NCBI GenBank assembly: GCA_015655125.1
Contig: JAATFP010000011.1
Location: forward strand, 1 to 44,602
DNA: 44,602 nucleotides
Direction of reading: 5' to 3'
From: Chitinophagales bacterium
GTDB taxonomy: Bacteria > Bacteroidota > Bacteroidia > Chitinophagales > Chitinophagaceae
Both the position numbers and the translations under genes were made by a program. The notes beneath the pieces are model-generated. The model was not told where the DNA came from and ran no database searches. It was given only the letters and a program-made list of their open reading frames with translations. Shown here piece after piece: positions 24,287-32,486 of the stretch. Positions within the stretch are counted from its first letter, which is position 1; every line of letters begins with the position of its first letter.

Positions 24287-25038
24287 TTCACAACAACGCT
24301 GTCATTCAACTCACTGTCCACCAAAATGCGGCCGCAGTTTTCGCATACCATTACTTTCTTGCGCAACTTGATCTCGCTTTGTTTTTGTGGAGGAATTGCA
24401 TGGAAACAACCACCGCAGCTATCTCTTTCTACCGGAACTACTGACAAACCATTGCGGTAGTTTTTGCGGATGCGGTCGTAGCTGAGCAATAATCGTTCGT
24501 CTACATGGCTTCTTGCTTCAGCTGCTTCTTTGTTATATGCTTTTTCTTCTTTTTCTGTTTCGTTGATAATCTTTTCCAGTTCTGCTTTTTTACCGCTCAG
24601 GTTAGCTTCTTTGGTAGCTACTGCTTTCTTTGCAAACTCAAGTTGTTTTGCTTTTTCAGCAATTTCTTCCGTTGCGTCTTTGATATGCTTTTCGCACAAT
24701 TTTTCTTCGAGCTGCTGCATTTCAATTTCTTTGTTGATTGCTTCAAACTCGCGGTTGTTTTTTACGTTCTCGCTTTGTTTTTCGTATTTTTTGATGAGCG
24801 ACTGCGCTTCAGTAATGCCATCTTTCTTTTGCTGAATGAATTCGGTTATTCCGTTGATCTCTTCTTCCACACGTGTCTGACGGGCATGCAAGCCTTCGAT
24901 CTCATCTTCCAGGTCTTTTACTTCCATCGGCAATTCACCTTTCAGGATCTGGATCTCATCCAGCTTGCTGTCGATCTTTTGTAAACGTACAAGGGAAGTC
25001 AATTTTTCTTCTACTGAGAATTCTTTTACAGAAGCCAT
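24283..25038 (-). CDS. Coiled-coil protein with C-terminal C4 zinc ribbon (COG1579)
   Basis: A 251-aa protein. Residues about 20-180 are a long Glu/Lys-rich coiled coil (LEDEIEGLHARQTRVEEEING; QQLEEKLCEKHIKDATEEIAEK). The C-terminus has a zinc ribbon with two cysteine pairs, CGGC (in DSCGGCFHAIPPQ) and CENC (in VMVCENCGRIL). Members of this family occur in many bacteria and are thought to bind nucleic acid or proteins, but their role is not established. It starts 14 bp after the Nif3-like gene on the same strand; the pairing of these two families is common and suggests one operon. Cytoplasmic, no signal peptide. Confidence 0.9.
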   Translation of the reverse strand: MASVKEFSVEEKLTSLVRLQKIDSKLDEIQILKGELPMEVKDLEDEIEGLHARQTRVEEEINGITEFIQQKKDGITEAQSLIKKYEKQSENVKNNREFEAINKEIEMQQLEEKLCEKHIKDATEEIAEKAKQLEFAKKAVATKEANLSGKKAELEKIINETEKEEKAYNKEAAEARSHVDERLLLSYDRIRKNYRNGLSVVPVERDSCGGCFHAIPPQKQSEIKLRKKVMVCENCGRILVDSELNDSVVVK

Positions 25039-25052
25039 AGTGTTATTTGTTT

Positions 25053-26171
25053 TTAATTTTGTAACGGGCTTTTACCGGGAAAATAATGAACAGGATTGGT
25101 ATTTACGCCCGTTTTCAGGACGGCAAAGTTAAGGAATTTTTCCCTCAAAATATCAAACAAGAGCTCTTGCGTAAATTGTTCACTTTCATAATGCCCGATA
25201 TCTGCCAGCAACAACTTTCCTTCGGCATCAAAAAACTCGTGATATTTTACGTCGCCGGTAATGTAAATGTCTGATCCTAAGTATATTGCGTTTTTGGTGA
25301 GGAAAGATCCCGCACCGCCGCAAAGCGCCACTTTGCGGATCATTTTGCCGGTGAGTGCCGTATGTTTTATGCAGGAGGTTCCAAATATTTCCTGCAGCCG
25401 CTGAAGCATTTCAGTTTCGGTGACTGGTTTTTCCAATTCGCCCACCAGGCCGCTGCCGGTTTGCCGGTAACTGTTTTGCAACGGGTAAATATCATACGCT
25501 ATTTCTTCGTAAGGATGTTTTTCAAGCATTGCCGAAATAATCCTTGCCTGTAACCATGCAGGAAAAATCACTTCGATCCGCACTTCCTTTTCCACATGGC
25601 GTTCGCCGATCTTTCCCAAAAAAGGATAGGTTCCGTCGCCCGCTTTGAAGGTCCCGTTGCCTTCGGTGCTGAAGCTGCATTCGCTGTAGTTGCCGATGTT
25701 TCCCGCCCCGGCAGAAAATAATGCTTCGAGCAATATTTCTCTATGGGTTGCCGGAACGAATATTGCGAGCTTCTGAAGAAGGCTGTTTTTCGGCAATAAA
25801 ATCCGGCGATTTATTAATCCGAGCTTGTCCGCAATTTTTCCATTTACGCCGGCAATAACATTGTCGAGGTTTGTATGAATTGCATAAATGGCGATATCGT
25901 TTTTAATGGCGGTGATGACCGTTTGCTCCACATAATTTTTGCCGGTGATCTTTTTTAAACCTTTGAAAACGATCGGGTGGTGCGCCACGATCAGGTTGCA
26001 GTTGTTGGCAATCGCTTCTTTGACTACATCTTCTGTGGCGTCGAGTGAAACGATGATGCCGGTACATTGCCAATTGGCATTGCCGGTGATGAGTCCTGCA
26101 TTGTCGTAGTCTTCCTGAAGTGATGGCGGTGCGATATTTTCGAGCACGGAAATGATCTCTTTGATTTTCAT
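25053..26171 (-). CDS. Nif3-like dinuclear metal center protein (YqfO/YbgI family)
   Basis: The chosen ATG at 26171 gives MKIKEIISVLENIAPPSLQEDYDNAGLITG, the usual family start; the open frame extends 13 codons further up but without conservation. The 372-aa protein has the metal-ligand motifs IVAHHPIVFKGLKKI, HTNLDN and, near the end, DVKYHEFFDA with LADIGHYESEQ. The central insert (about 140-240) makes it the long YqfO type. It forms hexameric rings with a two-metal site; relatives are called GTP cyclohydrolase-like, but the true activity is unsettled. It leads the minus-strand pair with the zinc-ribbon gene. Confidence 0.92.
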   Translation of the reverse strand: MKIKEIISVLENIAPPSLQEDYDNAGLITGNANWQCTGIIVSLDATEDVVKEAIANNCNLIVAHHPIVFKGLKKITGKNYVEQTVITAIKNDIAIYAIHTNLDNVIAGVNGKIADKLGLINRRILLPKNSLLQKLAIFVPATHREILLEALFSAGAGNIGNYSECSFSTEGNGTFKAGDGTYPFLGKIGERHVEKEVRIEVIFPAWLQARIISAMLEKHPYEEIAYDIYPLQNSYRQTGSGLVGELEKPVTETEMLQRLQEIFGTSCIKHTALTGKMIRKVALCGGAGSFLTKNAIYLGSDIYITGDVKYHEFFDAEGKLLLADIGHYESEQFTQELLFDILREKFLNFAVLKTGVNTNPVHYFPGKSPLQN

Positions 26172-26188
26172 CTTGTTTTTATTGCCTT

Positions 26189-26196
26189 CAAAGTTA
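26189..26196 (-). promoter_or_regulatory. -7 promoter element of the Nif3-like gene (TAACTTTG)
   Basis: On the minus strand TAACTTTG fits TAnnTTTG and ends 17 nt before the ATG at 26171. A TTG sits 23 bp further upstream (26222-26220), at the upper limit of normal spacing. It supports the chosen shorter start of the gene. Confidence 0.45.
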
Positions 26197-26301
26197 GCGC
26201 AATGGCGCATTCAGTAAGCCAAAAAAACGATTGCCGGCGCAACACTTATGAAAATTTGGATGCAGTTATGAAATGAACAGGGATTTTTTTCCGGAAAAGG
26301 A

Positions 26302-26309
26302 TATATTTG
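26302..26309 (+). promoter_or_regulatory. -7 promoter element of first lipoprotein gene (TATATTTG)
   Basis: TATATTTG fits TAnnTTTG and lies 29 nt before the ATG at 26339. It lies downstream of an alternative in-frame ATG at 26273, which argues that 26339 is the real start. No -33 TTG at normal spacing. Confidence 0.45.
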
Positions 26310-26338
26310 GCTTTAGTACTAAAATAAACAACTGGCCG

Positions 26339-27268
26339 ATGAAAAAGAATTATCTGAATATTTACAATCTGATAGGCGTACTTATTCTTTGCGTCAGTAT
26401 TACCAGCTGCCAGAAAGAGGTAGACCGCGATGATGATCCGAATAATCCACCGGCCGGCTCTGCTACTGACCTTTACCTCGACAAAGTATATTTTGCCGAC
26501 AGTACCAACGGTATAAAAGATACGTTTTATTACAATGCGTATGTGTACGATGCAAATAAGCGCGTAACGCGATTGAACAGTTATTCCAAAGATGATTTTG
26601 GCGTGTTTTTCCTGCGGGAATATTATGAATATGTTTATTCCGGTAACGACACTTTACCTTCTAAAAAGTTTTACATCGCTGTCGCTGATAACGGCGGTTT
26701 TTCGGATACGACAACCAATTTTTACACTTATTTGCCCAACGGCAGATTGTTGACAGATTCTGCGATCCATCGCTACCACCAGGTTCCTACAAGTCCGGCC
26801 ACGTACAATTCCACCAATACATTTCGTTATCAGTACGGAACGAATAAAATATACGCCGCTATAACTTTTACTATCGATGACCAACCGATCTCGCGTGAAG
26901 AATCCGATACTTTAACAACCGACGCCGCGATGAATGTGTTGGATTATAAACATTATTACCGGACAGATAACACCGAAGCTTTTATATTTCTGCGGTCCGG
27001 CAGCTATACATATGAAAGTACTCCTTCGCCTTTTGCAAGGTTGAGCAACTTCAAAACGCTGATCCAGATTCCTTATGGGGAAAGTTTTTTTTATGATATG
27101 CAATCGTATAATAACCGCAGAACTGCCAACGAATCAAATATACAGGAAGACCTCACCGGAAACTGGCAATATGGTGCAAACGGATACCCGTTGCGCGTAC
27201 GTACCAATACAGATCCAACTATGCCGGGTACTTATGAAGTTACTTTGTTTACTTACAAATCACTTTAA
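26339..27268 (+). CDS. Lipoprotein of unknown function, paralogue 1 of 3
   Basis: The ATG at 26339 gives a lipoprotein signal (MKKNYLNIYNLIGVLILCVSITSC) followed by QKEVD and an Asp/Pro-rich linker. The 309-aa product is almost all beta strand, with repeated phrases of the form YDxxKRVxxLxSY ... YVYSGNDTLPSK ... FYTYLPNGRL, reminiscent of YD-type repeats and of DUF4595-like lipoproteins. It ends VTLFTYKSL. The next two genes encode clear relatives with the same lipobox context (SCQKE / GCQKEY), the phrase YLDKxY and the same YKSL/YKAL end. They follow in the same direction. It should be anchored to a membrane on the outside of the inner membrane or at the surface. Function unknown; this copy is the most divergent of the three. 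Confidence 0.8.
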   Translation: MKKNYLNIYNLIGVLILCVSITSCQKEVDRDDDPNNPPAGSATDLYLDKVYFADSTNGIKDTFYYNAYVYDANKRVTRLNSYSKDDFGVFFLREYYEYVYSGNDTLPSKKFYIAVADNGGFSDTTTNFYTYLPNGRLLTDSAIHRYHQVPTSPATYNSTNTFRYQYGTNKIYAAITFTIDDQPISREESDTLTTDAAMNVLDYKHYYRTDNTEAFIFLRSGSYTYESTPSPFARLSNFKTLIQIPYGESFFYDMQSYNNRRTANESNIQEDLTGNWQYGANGYPLRVRTNTDPTMPGTYEVTLFTYKSL

Positions 27269-27301
27269 AGCACGGCAGTTTTTTATAACTTGCGGATAAT
27301 T

Positions 27302-28231
27302 ATGAAAAAAAGTACACCTTATTTGTTGAGCGGACTGGTCGCAATAATATTGGGCTTCAGCATGGCCGGTTGTCAGAAAGAATATGATCCGGGCGTTCCG
27401 GACGTGCCGGTGGTGGATGATTCCACGGGCACTGTAACCGGCGATAGTATTTATCTTGATAAATTATTTGATCTATACGACGATGGCAGTGGTATAGATA
27501 CACAAACCGTATTGATCGTTAAGTATGACAGTCGTAAACGCGTATCGGAAATGCATGATTCACTTCGTTTGCATCCCGGCATCGAACCGATCCGCGATAT
27601 TTATTTTTCATACAATGGAAATGATACTGTTCCTTCAAAAACCATTTTCATAGATACGGAAAATGGAACAACAAATTACTTTACCGATACCACCTATCAT
27701 TTTTATGATGCCAGCGGAAGAAAGATCCGAGATTCGATTTTGAGCGGGAGCGTTTACCCTGGCGGCAGTACGTATAACCTGAGCGTAAAGCGGTATACTT
27801 ACGACACGAACGCGCTATATGGGGAAACGAGGTATGACAATTTTGCCGGCAACACCGGATTTCTAAGAGATACAGCGATTCTTGACGCCCGCGGAAATAT
27901 TTTGTCTTCCAAAAAATATTCCATTGATCCGACCACTTCTGTGGCAACAGTGGCCAGTACTTCACTCTTCACTTATGATACCCACCCACATCCTTTTTCT
28001 AAATTAAGTTGCTTTTGGTATTTTTATAATTTCCCGATCGGTGAAACATTGTATACAGAATATGCAGGTTATAACAATGCGTTGTCGCAAAACGAAGTAT
28101 CTGCTGGTGGGCAAACCTATAATCTTACCAGCACTTTTATCTACAATGCGCTGGGGTTGCCGGTTATCATGAATTCGACCTATTCGGATGGCGATATTGA
28201 TAAAGTAATCTTTAAATATAAATCCTTGTAA
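27302..28231 (+). CDS. Lipoprotein of unknown function, paralogue 2 of 3
   Basis: The ATG at 27302 (the in-frame ATG 12 bp earlier is less likely) starts the signal MKKSTPYLLSGLVAIILGFSMAGC, followed by QKEYDPG. The 309-aa protein has an N-terminal block GDSIYLDKLFDLYDDGSGIDTQT shared with paralogue 3, strand repeats YDSRKRVSEMHD and YFSYNGNDTVPSKTIF, the line DTAILDARGNILSSKKYSID, and the common end VIFKYKSL. It starts 33 bp after paralogue 1 and ends before a strong terminator, so 1 and 2 are likely cotranscribed. Secreted and lipid-anchored by inference. No enzymatic motif is visible. Confidence 0.8.
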   Translation: MKKSTPYLLSGLVAIILGFSMAGCQKEYDPGVPDVPVVDDSTGTVTGDSIYLDKLFDLYDDGSGIDTQTVLIVKYDSRKRVSEMHDSLRLHPGIEPIRDIYFSYNGNDTVPSKTIFIDTENGTTNYFTDTTYHFYDASGRKIRDSILSGSVYPGGSTYNLSVKRYTYDTNALYGETRYDNFAGNTGFLRDTAILDARGNILSSKKYSIDPTTSVATVASTSLFTYDTHPHPFSKLSCFWYFYNFPIGETLYTEYAGYNNALSQNEVSAGGQTYNLTSTFIYNALGLPVIMNSTYSDGDIDKVIFKYKSL

Positions 28232-28265
28232 AGCCTCACAAGGTCAGCAAAAAGTGAAATGGATT

Positions 28266-28292
28266 GCCGGCGCAAAGCGCCGGTATTTTTTT
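28266..28292 (+). terminator. Rho-independent terminator after lipoprotein 2
   Basis: ccggcgc aaa gcgccgg forms a 7-bp GC-only stem with a 3-nt loop, followed by tattttttt. It separates the first two lipoprotein genes from the third. Confidence 0.85.
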
Positions 28293-28342
28293 GCCAAGAA
28301 AATATCTTTTTAAGACCTATGCGGAAATTCGCTTTTAAGAAA

Positions 28343-28350
28343 TATGTTTG
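28343..28350 (+). promoter_or_regulatory. -7 promoter element of lipoprotein 3 (TATGTTTG)
   Basis: TATGTTTG fits TAnnTTTG and lies 17 nt before the ATG at 28368. It overlaps an upstream in-frame ATG at 28344, which therefore is probably not the start. No -33 TTG at normal spacing. Confidence 0.45.
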
Positions 28351-28367
28351 CTTTCAAAATAAACGCT

Positions 28368-29279
28368 ATGAAACCAAAAACACCCTGGCGATCACTACTT
28401 TTTTTGACGGCGATGATCGCCGTTTTCAGCAGTTGCCAAAAAGAATATGCGCCCGGAGAAGTAATCGATCCTGTGGTTACAGATTCTACCGATACTATCC
28501 ATACCGGCGACAGTATTTATCTTGACAAGATATATGGCTTGGAAGATGTTTCGGGTGTAACCGATACCACATACATCATGTCATTTTCCTATGATGCGCA
28601 AAAACGACTGATTGCGATAAAAGACTCTTCACTTTCAGGAGATGAAAATTCTATCTACCAATTCTTTTACAATGGAACCGACACCGTTCCGTTTAAAACA
28701 ACCGAAGCAGCTTATGCTACTCCTGATTCCATTTTCATTGAATCATTAAAATCGTACGACGCACAAAACCGTTTGCTGAAAGATTCTTCCCGTCAGTTTC
28801 ATTTGCCGGACATCACCACGCCAACCGACATCCTGACCACTTACTTTTCTTATTCGGCGGGAAGTTTCACTGCGCAAAGAACTTTCGAGAGTACAACACT
28901 CACGCAAGTTTCTTATACGAAGGACACGACGTTGCTGGATGGGTCCGGAAATATACTTTCCAATAAATCCTGGGCGGTAAACGGTTCGTCGACTTACCTC
29001 GCTTATGCCTCCACATTTTCTTACGATGCAAATTATGCGCCGCTGGCAAGATGGCGCTGGAACTTCGAACAAAATCTTTTGACCGAACAGGATCATCCGA
29101 CGGTGCAAAACGTGCGCAACAACCGCACTTCAGCAGCCACTACTTATTACAATTCGAGTGGCACGGTAACACAGCAGATAGACCGGCATTTTACATATCA
29201 ATACAATTCCCGAGGCCTGCCATTGAGAATGATCTGGGATGAGTTCGGAACAAATATCTTTACCTACAAAGCATTGTAA
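28368..29279 (+). CDS. Lipoprotein of unknown function, paralogue 3 of 3
   Basis: The ATG at 28368 gives MKPKTPWRSLLFLTAMIAVFSSC with the lipobox cysteine, then QKEYAPGEV. The 303-aa protein shares GDSIYLDKIYGLED, FSYDAQKRLIAIKDSS, FFYNGTDTVPFKT, DTTLLDGSGNILSNKS and the end FTYKAL with paralogue 2. It has its own -7 box after a terminator, so it may be regulated separately from copies 1 and 2. Its TAA shares one base with the ATG of the M32 carboxypeptidase gene (taatga), implying cotranscription with that peptidase. Function unknown; the strand pattern suggests an extracellular beta-rich binding or structural protein. Confidence 0.8.
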   Translation: MKPKTPWRSLLFLTAMIAVFSSCQKEYAPGEVIDPVVTDSTDTIHTGDSIYLDKIYGLEDVSGVTDTTYIMSFSYDAQKRLIAIKDSSLSGDENSIYQFFYNGTDTVPFKTTEAAYATPDSIFIESLKSYDAQNRLLKDSSRQFHLPDITTPTDILTTYFSYSAGSFTAQRTFESTTLTQVSYTKDTTLLDGSGNILSNKSWAVNGSSTYLAYASTFSYDANYAPLARWRWNFEQNLLTEQDHPTVQNVRNNRTSAATTYYNSSGTVTQQIDRHFTYQYNSRGLPLRMIWDEFGTNIFTYKAL

Positions 29280-30793
29280 TGACACCCGGATATTCTTACG
29301 AACAATACAAACACCTGCTTCAAAAAATTGCCGATGTAAAATACGCATCGGCCGTTTTGCAATGGGACCAGGAAACCTATCTTCCGCCAAAGGGCAATGA
29401 CAAACGCGGCCGGCAAATTGCTACGCTGAGCGAGCTGGCGCATGAAATGTTTACTTCGGAATCAACCGGGGAATTGTTGAATAAACTTTCATTGGCACAA
29501 CTGCCCGATCGCGAAAAGCGCAATGCAACGCTGAGCCTGGAAGATTACAATAAAAGCAAAAAGCTGCCTTCATCTTTCGTGCGCAAAATGAGCGAAGCGG
29601 TCAACAAAAGTTTTCATGCGTGGATACAGGCGCGGAAAGAAAATTCGTTTTCCGTTTTTGAAAAACCTTTGCAGGAAATTGTTGAACTGAAGAAGCAGGA
29701 AGCCGGACTGCAGGGCTTTTCTGCGCATCCTTACGATGCGTTGATGAACGACTACGATAAAGGGCTGTCGGTAAAGATCGTAGACGAACTGTTTGCTTCC
29801 CTGCGGCCGCAATTATCGGCATTGCTTGATAGAATTTCTTCTTTGCCACAGGTAGACAACTCGTTTTTATTTCAGCATTTCGACAAACAGCAACAATGGG
29901 ATTTTGGCATCAGTATCCTTAAAAAAATGCACTTCGATTTTGACGCCGGAAGGCAGGATCTGAGCGAACATCCGTTTACCACCAATTTCAGCAGCGAAGA
30001 CGTTCGCCTCACCACGAGAGTGGATGAAAATGATTTCAGCAACATGCTGTGGAGTTGCATACACGAAGGCGGTCATGGCTTGTATGAACAAGGACTTTCT
30101 GCAAATGAATATGGCCTGCCGTTGGGCGAATATTGCAGTCTGAGCATACATGAGAGCCAGAGCCGGTTGTGGGAAAATTGCGTAGGAAGGAGCGAATCAT
30201 TCTGGAAACACAACTACCCGGCGCTTCAACATGTTTTTCCACAGCAGCTGGGAGCCGTTTCGCTACGGAAATTTTACCAGGCAATCAACAAAGTGCAACC
30301 TTCTCTCATTCGTACGGAAGCCGACGAGATTACTTATCATTTTCATGTAATGATTCGTTATGAGATCGAAAAGCAACTGATAGAAGGTAGCCTTGCCGTA
30401 AAAGATATTCCGGAGATCTGGAATGAAAAATACAAGCAATACCTCGGCGTAACCGTTCCGGATCACAAGCAGGGTTGCCTGCAGGACGTGCATTGGAGCC
30501 ACGGAAGCTTTGGATATTTTGCCACTTACAGCATTGGCAGCTTATATGCGGCGCAATTGTATGCAGCGATTGAGAAGGAAAATCCGTCTTTAAACGAAGT
30601 TATTGCCGGCGGCAATAATACGCTCATCGTAAACTGGCTGAAACAACATATTTACCAGTGGGGGCGTTACTACAGTTCCAACGAGCTTTGTAAAAAAGCC
30701 ACCGGCGCAGTACTTGGAACGACCGATTTTATACAATACGCCGGTAAAAAATATGGAAACATCTATGGAGCATCGCCCGGTACACATGAATAG
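29279..30793 (+). CDS. M32-family carboxypeptidase (Taq carboxypeptidase type)
   Basis: A 504-aa zinc metallopeptidase, the full M32 length. The catalytic HExxH motif is H262-E263-G-G-H266 (in SCIHEGGHGLYEQGL), followed by the family block IHESQSRLWEN with the third ligand Glu. N-terminal text AVLQWDQETYLPPKG and C-terminal GSLYAAQLYAAIEKENP are family typical. It removes C-terminal amino acids from peptides, broad specificity except near proline, and acts in the cytoplasm (no signal peptide). The start overlaps the stop of lipoprotein 3 by one base, and its end overlaps the next lipoprotein gene by 8 bp, so the three are likely one transcript. Assignment is firm. Confidence 0.96.
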   Translation: MTPGYSYEQYKHLLQKIADVKYASAVLQWDQETYLPPKGNDKRGRQIATLSELAHEMFTSESTGELLNKLSLAQLPDREKRNATLSLEDYNKSKKLPSSFVRKMSEAVNKSFHAWIQARKENSFSVFEKPLQEIVELKKQEAGLQGFSAHPYDALMNDYDKGLSVKIVDELFASLRPQLSALLDRISSLPQVDNSFLFQHFDKQQQWDFGISILKKMHFDFDAGRQDLSEHPFTTNFSSEDVRLTTRVDENDFSNMLWSCIHEGGHGLYEQGLSANEYGLPLGEYCSLSIHESQSRLWENCVGRSESFWKHNYPALQHVFPQQLGAVSLRKFYQAINKVQPSLIRTEADEITYHFHVMIRYEIEKQLIEGSLAVKDIPEIWNEKYKQYLGVTVPDHKQGCLQDVHWSHGSFGYFATYSIGSLYAAQLYAAIEKENPSLNEVIAGGNNTLIVNWLKQHIYQWGRYYSSNELCKKATGAVLGTTDFIQYAGKKYGNIYGASPGTHE

Positions 30794-31253
30794 TTTTTTC
30801 TTCCGCTGGCGCTACATCATTGCGCTGGCACTCTCTGCTGCAATATTGCTTTGCAACAGTTGCAGCAAAAAAGATATCAATAATATTACCGGCAATACGC
30901 TGGAGCAATATTTTGAAAGCAGCATTCTCAACAGGGATTTTGTGGTGGATCTTGCTACCGATACGGCGCACGATATTACCGTACAATACACTGGCTATAT
31001 TTTCAGGCTGCAAAAAAATACGTTGTTTGATGGTCCGATGACGTGCGTGAAAGGCAACCTTACTTTTAACGGAACGTGGAGCTGCAATAGCGATTACAGC
31101 AAATTGGCCATTCTGCTCAATCATCCATCAGTGCCTTCTGAGTTTGTATTTATTAATCGCGCCTGGCGGTTTGTGAATAAGGACCTTCCTGTAATGGAAC
31201 TTTCTCCCTGGGGAACCACCGACCCCAAAGTACTTCACATGCGGCGGTTATAA
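30786..31253 (+). CDS. Small lipoprotein, unknown function
   Basis: The ATG at 30786 yields MNSFFFRWRYIIALALSAAILLC followed by NSCSKKD, a lipoprotein signal with lipobox cysteine at about residue 26. An in-frame ATG at 30765 would also work but lies deeper in the previous gene. The 155-aa product then has LEQYFESSILNRDFVVDLATD and a beta-rich body (VQYTGYIFRLQKNTLFDGPMTCVKGNLTFNGTWSCN) that resembles a lipocalin-like fold, with NHPSVPSEFVFINRAWRFV near the end. No closer family is recognised. It overlaps the M32 gene end by 8 bp. A 638-bp gap without recognisable genes follows. Confidence 0.75.
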   Translation: MNSFFFRWRYIIALALSAAILLCNSCSKKDINNITGNTLEQYFESSILNRDFVVDLATDTAHDITVQYTGYIFRLQKNTLFDGPMTCVKGNLTFNGTWSCNSDYSKLAILLNHPSVPSEFVFINRAWRFVNKDLPVMELSPWGTTDPKVLHMRRL

Positions 31254-31431
31254 GGTTATCAACGGATGTTAATAACAATTCGTAGAATTTATTCATTCCC
31301 GGATAATAAAATTCTCAAGCCCTCGTTTTAGCTGTATCTGAAATCTGACAAGAAAACCGCCTGCTCGATATGAGTAAACTGATACTGCATTTATCTATAA
31401 ATACCGGGGCAACAACTATTGCCCGTGCGGC

Positions 31432-31451
31432 AAAGGCAGAATGCCTTTTTT
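31432..31451 (+). terminator. Terminator-like hairpin in the gap
   Basis: aaaggca gaa tgccttt forms a 7-bp stem with a 3-nt loop, followed by three more T. It is about 180 bp after the small lipoprotein gene and may end the long transcript, or a separate short RNA. Confidence 0.6.
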
Positions 31452-31579
31452 CAGCATTAAATAATAAAATAAATTTTAATACCTGTCGCAAGCGCGATCC
31501 ATAATGTACTGCAATCCGTCAACAAAGGTCCTGTACTAACAATAAAGATTTTTGTTTTTATGGATTGTTTGGATAACAG

Positions 31580-31610
31580 AAGCCCTGCCGCAAGGCGGGG
31601 CTTTATTGTT
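31580..31610 (+). terminator. Terminator-like hairpin with GCAA tetraloop
   Basis: aagccctgcc and ggcggggctt form a 10-bp stem (one T-G wobble) closed by a GCAA tetraloop and followed by tattgttt. The strong stem suggests a terminator, though the T run is broken. No gene lies directly upstream. Confidence 0.6.
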
Positions 31611-31891
31611 TGATGCCGGTAGATCGCGCAGATTTTACCATTCATTCGTATTTAATTTAGCTGCCGATTCATGTTAATCCGGGGAATTGACATAATGGAG
31701 TCGGCTTCCGGGCAAACGCAGCAGAGAAAAACACTGCGGGAACGTATTAAAAAATCCGCATAAAGTTGAAAATCCTGCGTTATATATATATTGAAATTCA
31801 TTTGAAATTGACTTTCGTCATACATCTCAAATTTTTTAAATTAATTGGCAGAAATTTAGTTGGAATTGTAAAAGAAATAGTTATTTTTACC

Positions 31892-32239
31892 TTGTTGAAA
31901 AATATTTTCGTCATACTAATCTTTATTATTGGATTAAATTTTACTTCTTTCGCTCAAAATAAATTACCTGCCGACAACGGCACCGTACAGGCAAAGTTGC
32001 TAAAAGTTTATCCGATTCCTGCGTACACAGTCGTAAATTTCGACTTTCAACGCGGGTATGATAAGACGTATTCCATCCAGATATATAATTTCATCGGAAA
32101 GAAAGTATTCGAATCTAAAAATGTTCCTTCACGCCTCAATGTGAACCTGGAGGACTTTTATCGCGGTATTTATATATACCAGCTGCGCGATAAGAACGGC
32201 CTGATCATCGAATCAGGGAAGTTTCAGGTAGTCAAATAA
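31892..32239 (+). CDS. Minimal secreted protein with T9SS type A sorting domain
   Basis: The likely start is one of two adjacent TTG codons at 31892 or 31895, giving a signal peptide (KNIFVILIFIIGLNFTSFA, cut before Gln). The mature part, about 92 residues, is almost only a type IX sorting domain of type A: LLKVYPIPAYTVVNFDF, YSIQIYNFIGKKVFESK, LNVNLEDFYRGIYIYQLRD and KFQVVK at the end. A typical cargo carries this as a small tail on a large domain; here no other domain exists. The open frame extends 42 codons upstream but that part is AT-rich and lacks sense. A TAttTTTA sequence lies just upstream of the TTG. Function unknown. Confidence 0.72.
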   Translation: MLKNIFVILIFIIGLNFTSFAQNKLPADNGTVQAKLLKVYPIPAYTVVNFDFQRGYDKTYSIQIYNFIGKKVFESKNVPSRLNVNLEDFYRGIYIYQLRDKNGLIIESGKFQVVK

Positions 32240-32283
32240 TCCATTTTTACATATTTCTTTTGCAATAATTGTCATTTGCTGTA

Positions 32284-32400
32284 ATGGTCAATGGTCAAAT
32301 CGCCGGGAACGCTGATTTGTTCGGGGGATAGGTCGTTGGATACTTGCTTGTCTTATTCCAATCGATATAAGTTTAAACTCTACAATCTAAACACCTAAAC
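32284..32400. repeat. Two short heptamer-period tracts upstream of grpE
   Basis: atggtca occurs twice in tandem at 32284-32297. At 32373-32400 four 7-bp units of ttaaact/ctacaat/ctaaaca/cctaaac type follow each other. The second tract ends 35 bp before the -33 element of the grpE promoter. Confidence 0.55.
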
Positions 32401-32435
32401 CAGCTCTTTGCTGTCAATTTGGCCGCAGCAACTCA

Positions 32436-32465
32436 TTGGCAAAATGTTTGACTATCGTACCTTTG
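32436..32465 (+). promoter_or_regulatory. Promoter of grpE-dnaJ (TTG-N19-TACCTTTG)
   Basis: TTG at 32436-32438, a 19-bp spacer and TACCTTTG at 32458-32465 match the Bacteroidota housekeeping promoter exactly. The expected start of transcription is near 32470, giving a leader of about 17 nt before the grpE ATG. No CIRCE inverted repeat was seen, so HrcA control is not supported. Confidence 0.75.
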
Positions 32466-32486
32466 CAAACATTTTAACAGCAAAAC

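Larger units (their letters stand above)
31254..31891. other. 638-bp gap without a recognisable protein gene
   Basis: No convincing open frame occurs on either strand. The gap holds two terminator-like hairpins (31432-31451 and 31580-31610), a small hairpin gggcaa/ttgccc at 31407-31424, and AT-rich sequence near the next gene. The spacing of the two terminators leaves room for a small RNA of about 100-130 nt between them, but no promoter with a full TTG-N19-TAnnTTTG pattern was found. Confidence 0.6.

Noticed and set aside
28259..28525. 88-aa frame starting before the third lipoprotein gene
   Set aside because: It runs through the terminator hairpin at 28266-28292 and overlaps the lipoprotein in another frame; very basic composition.
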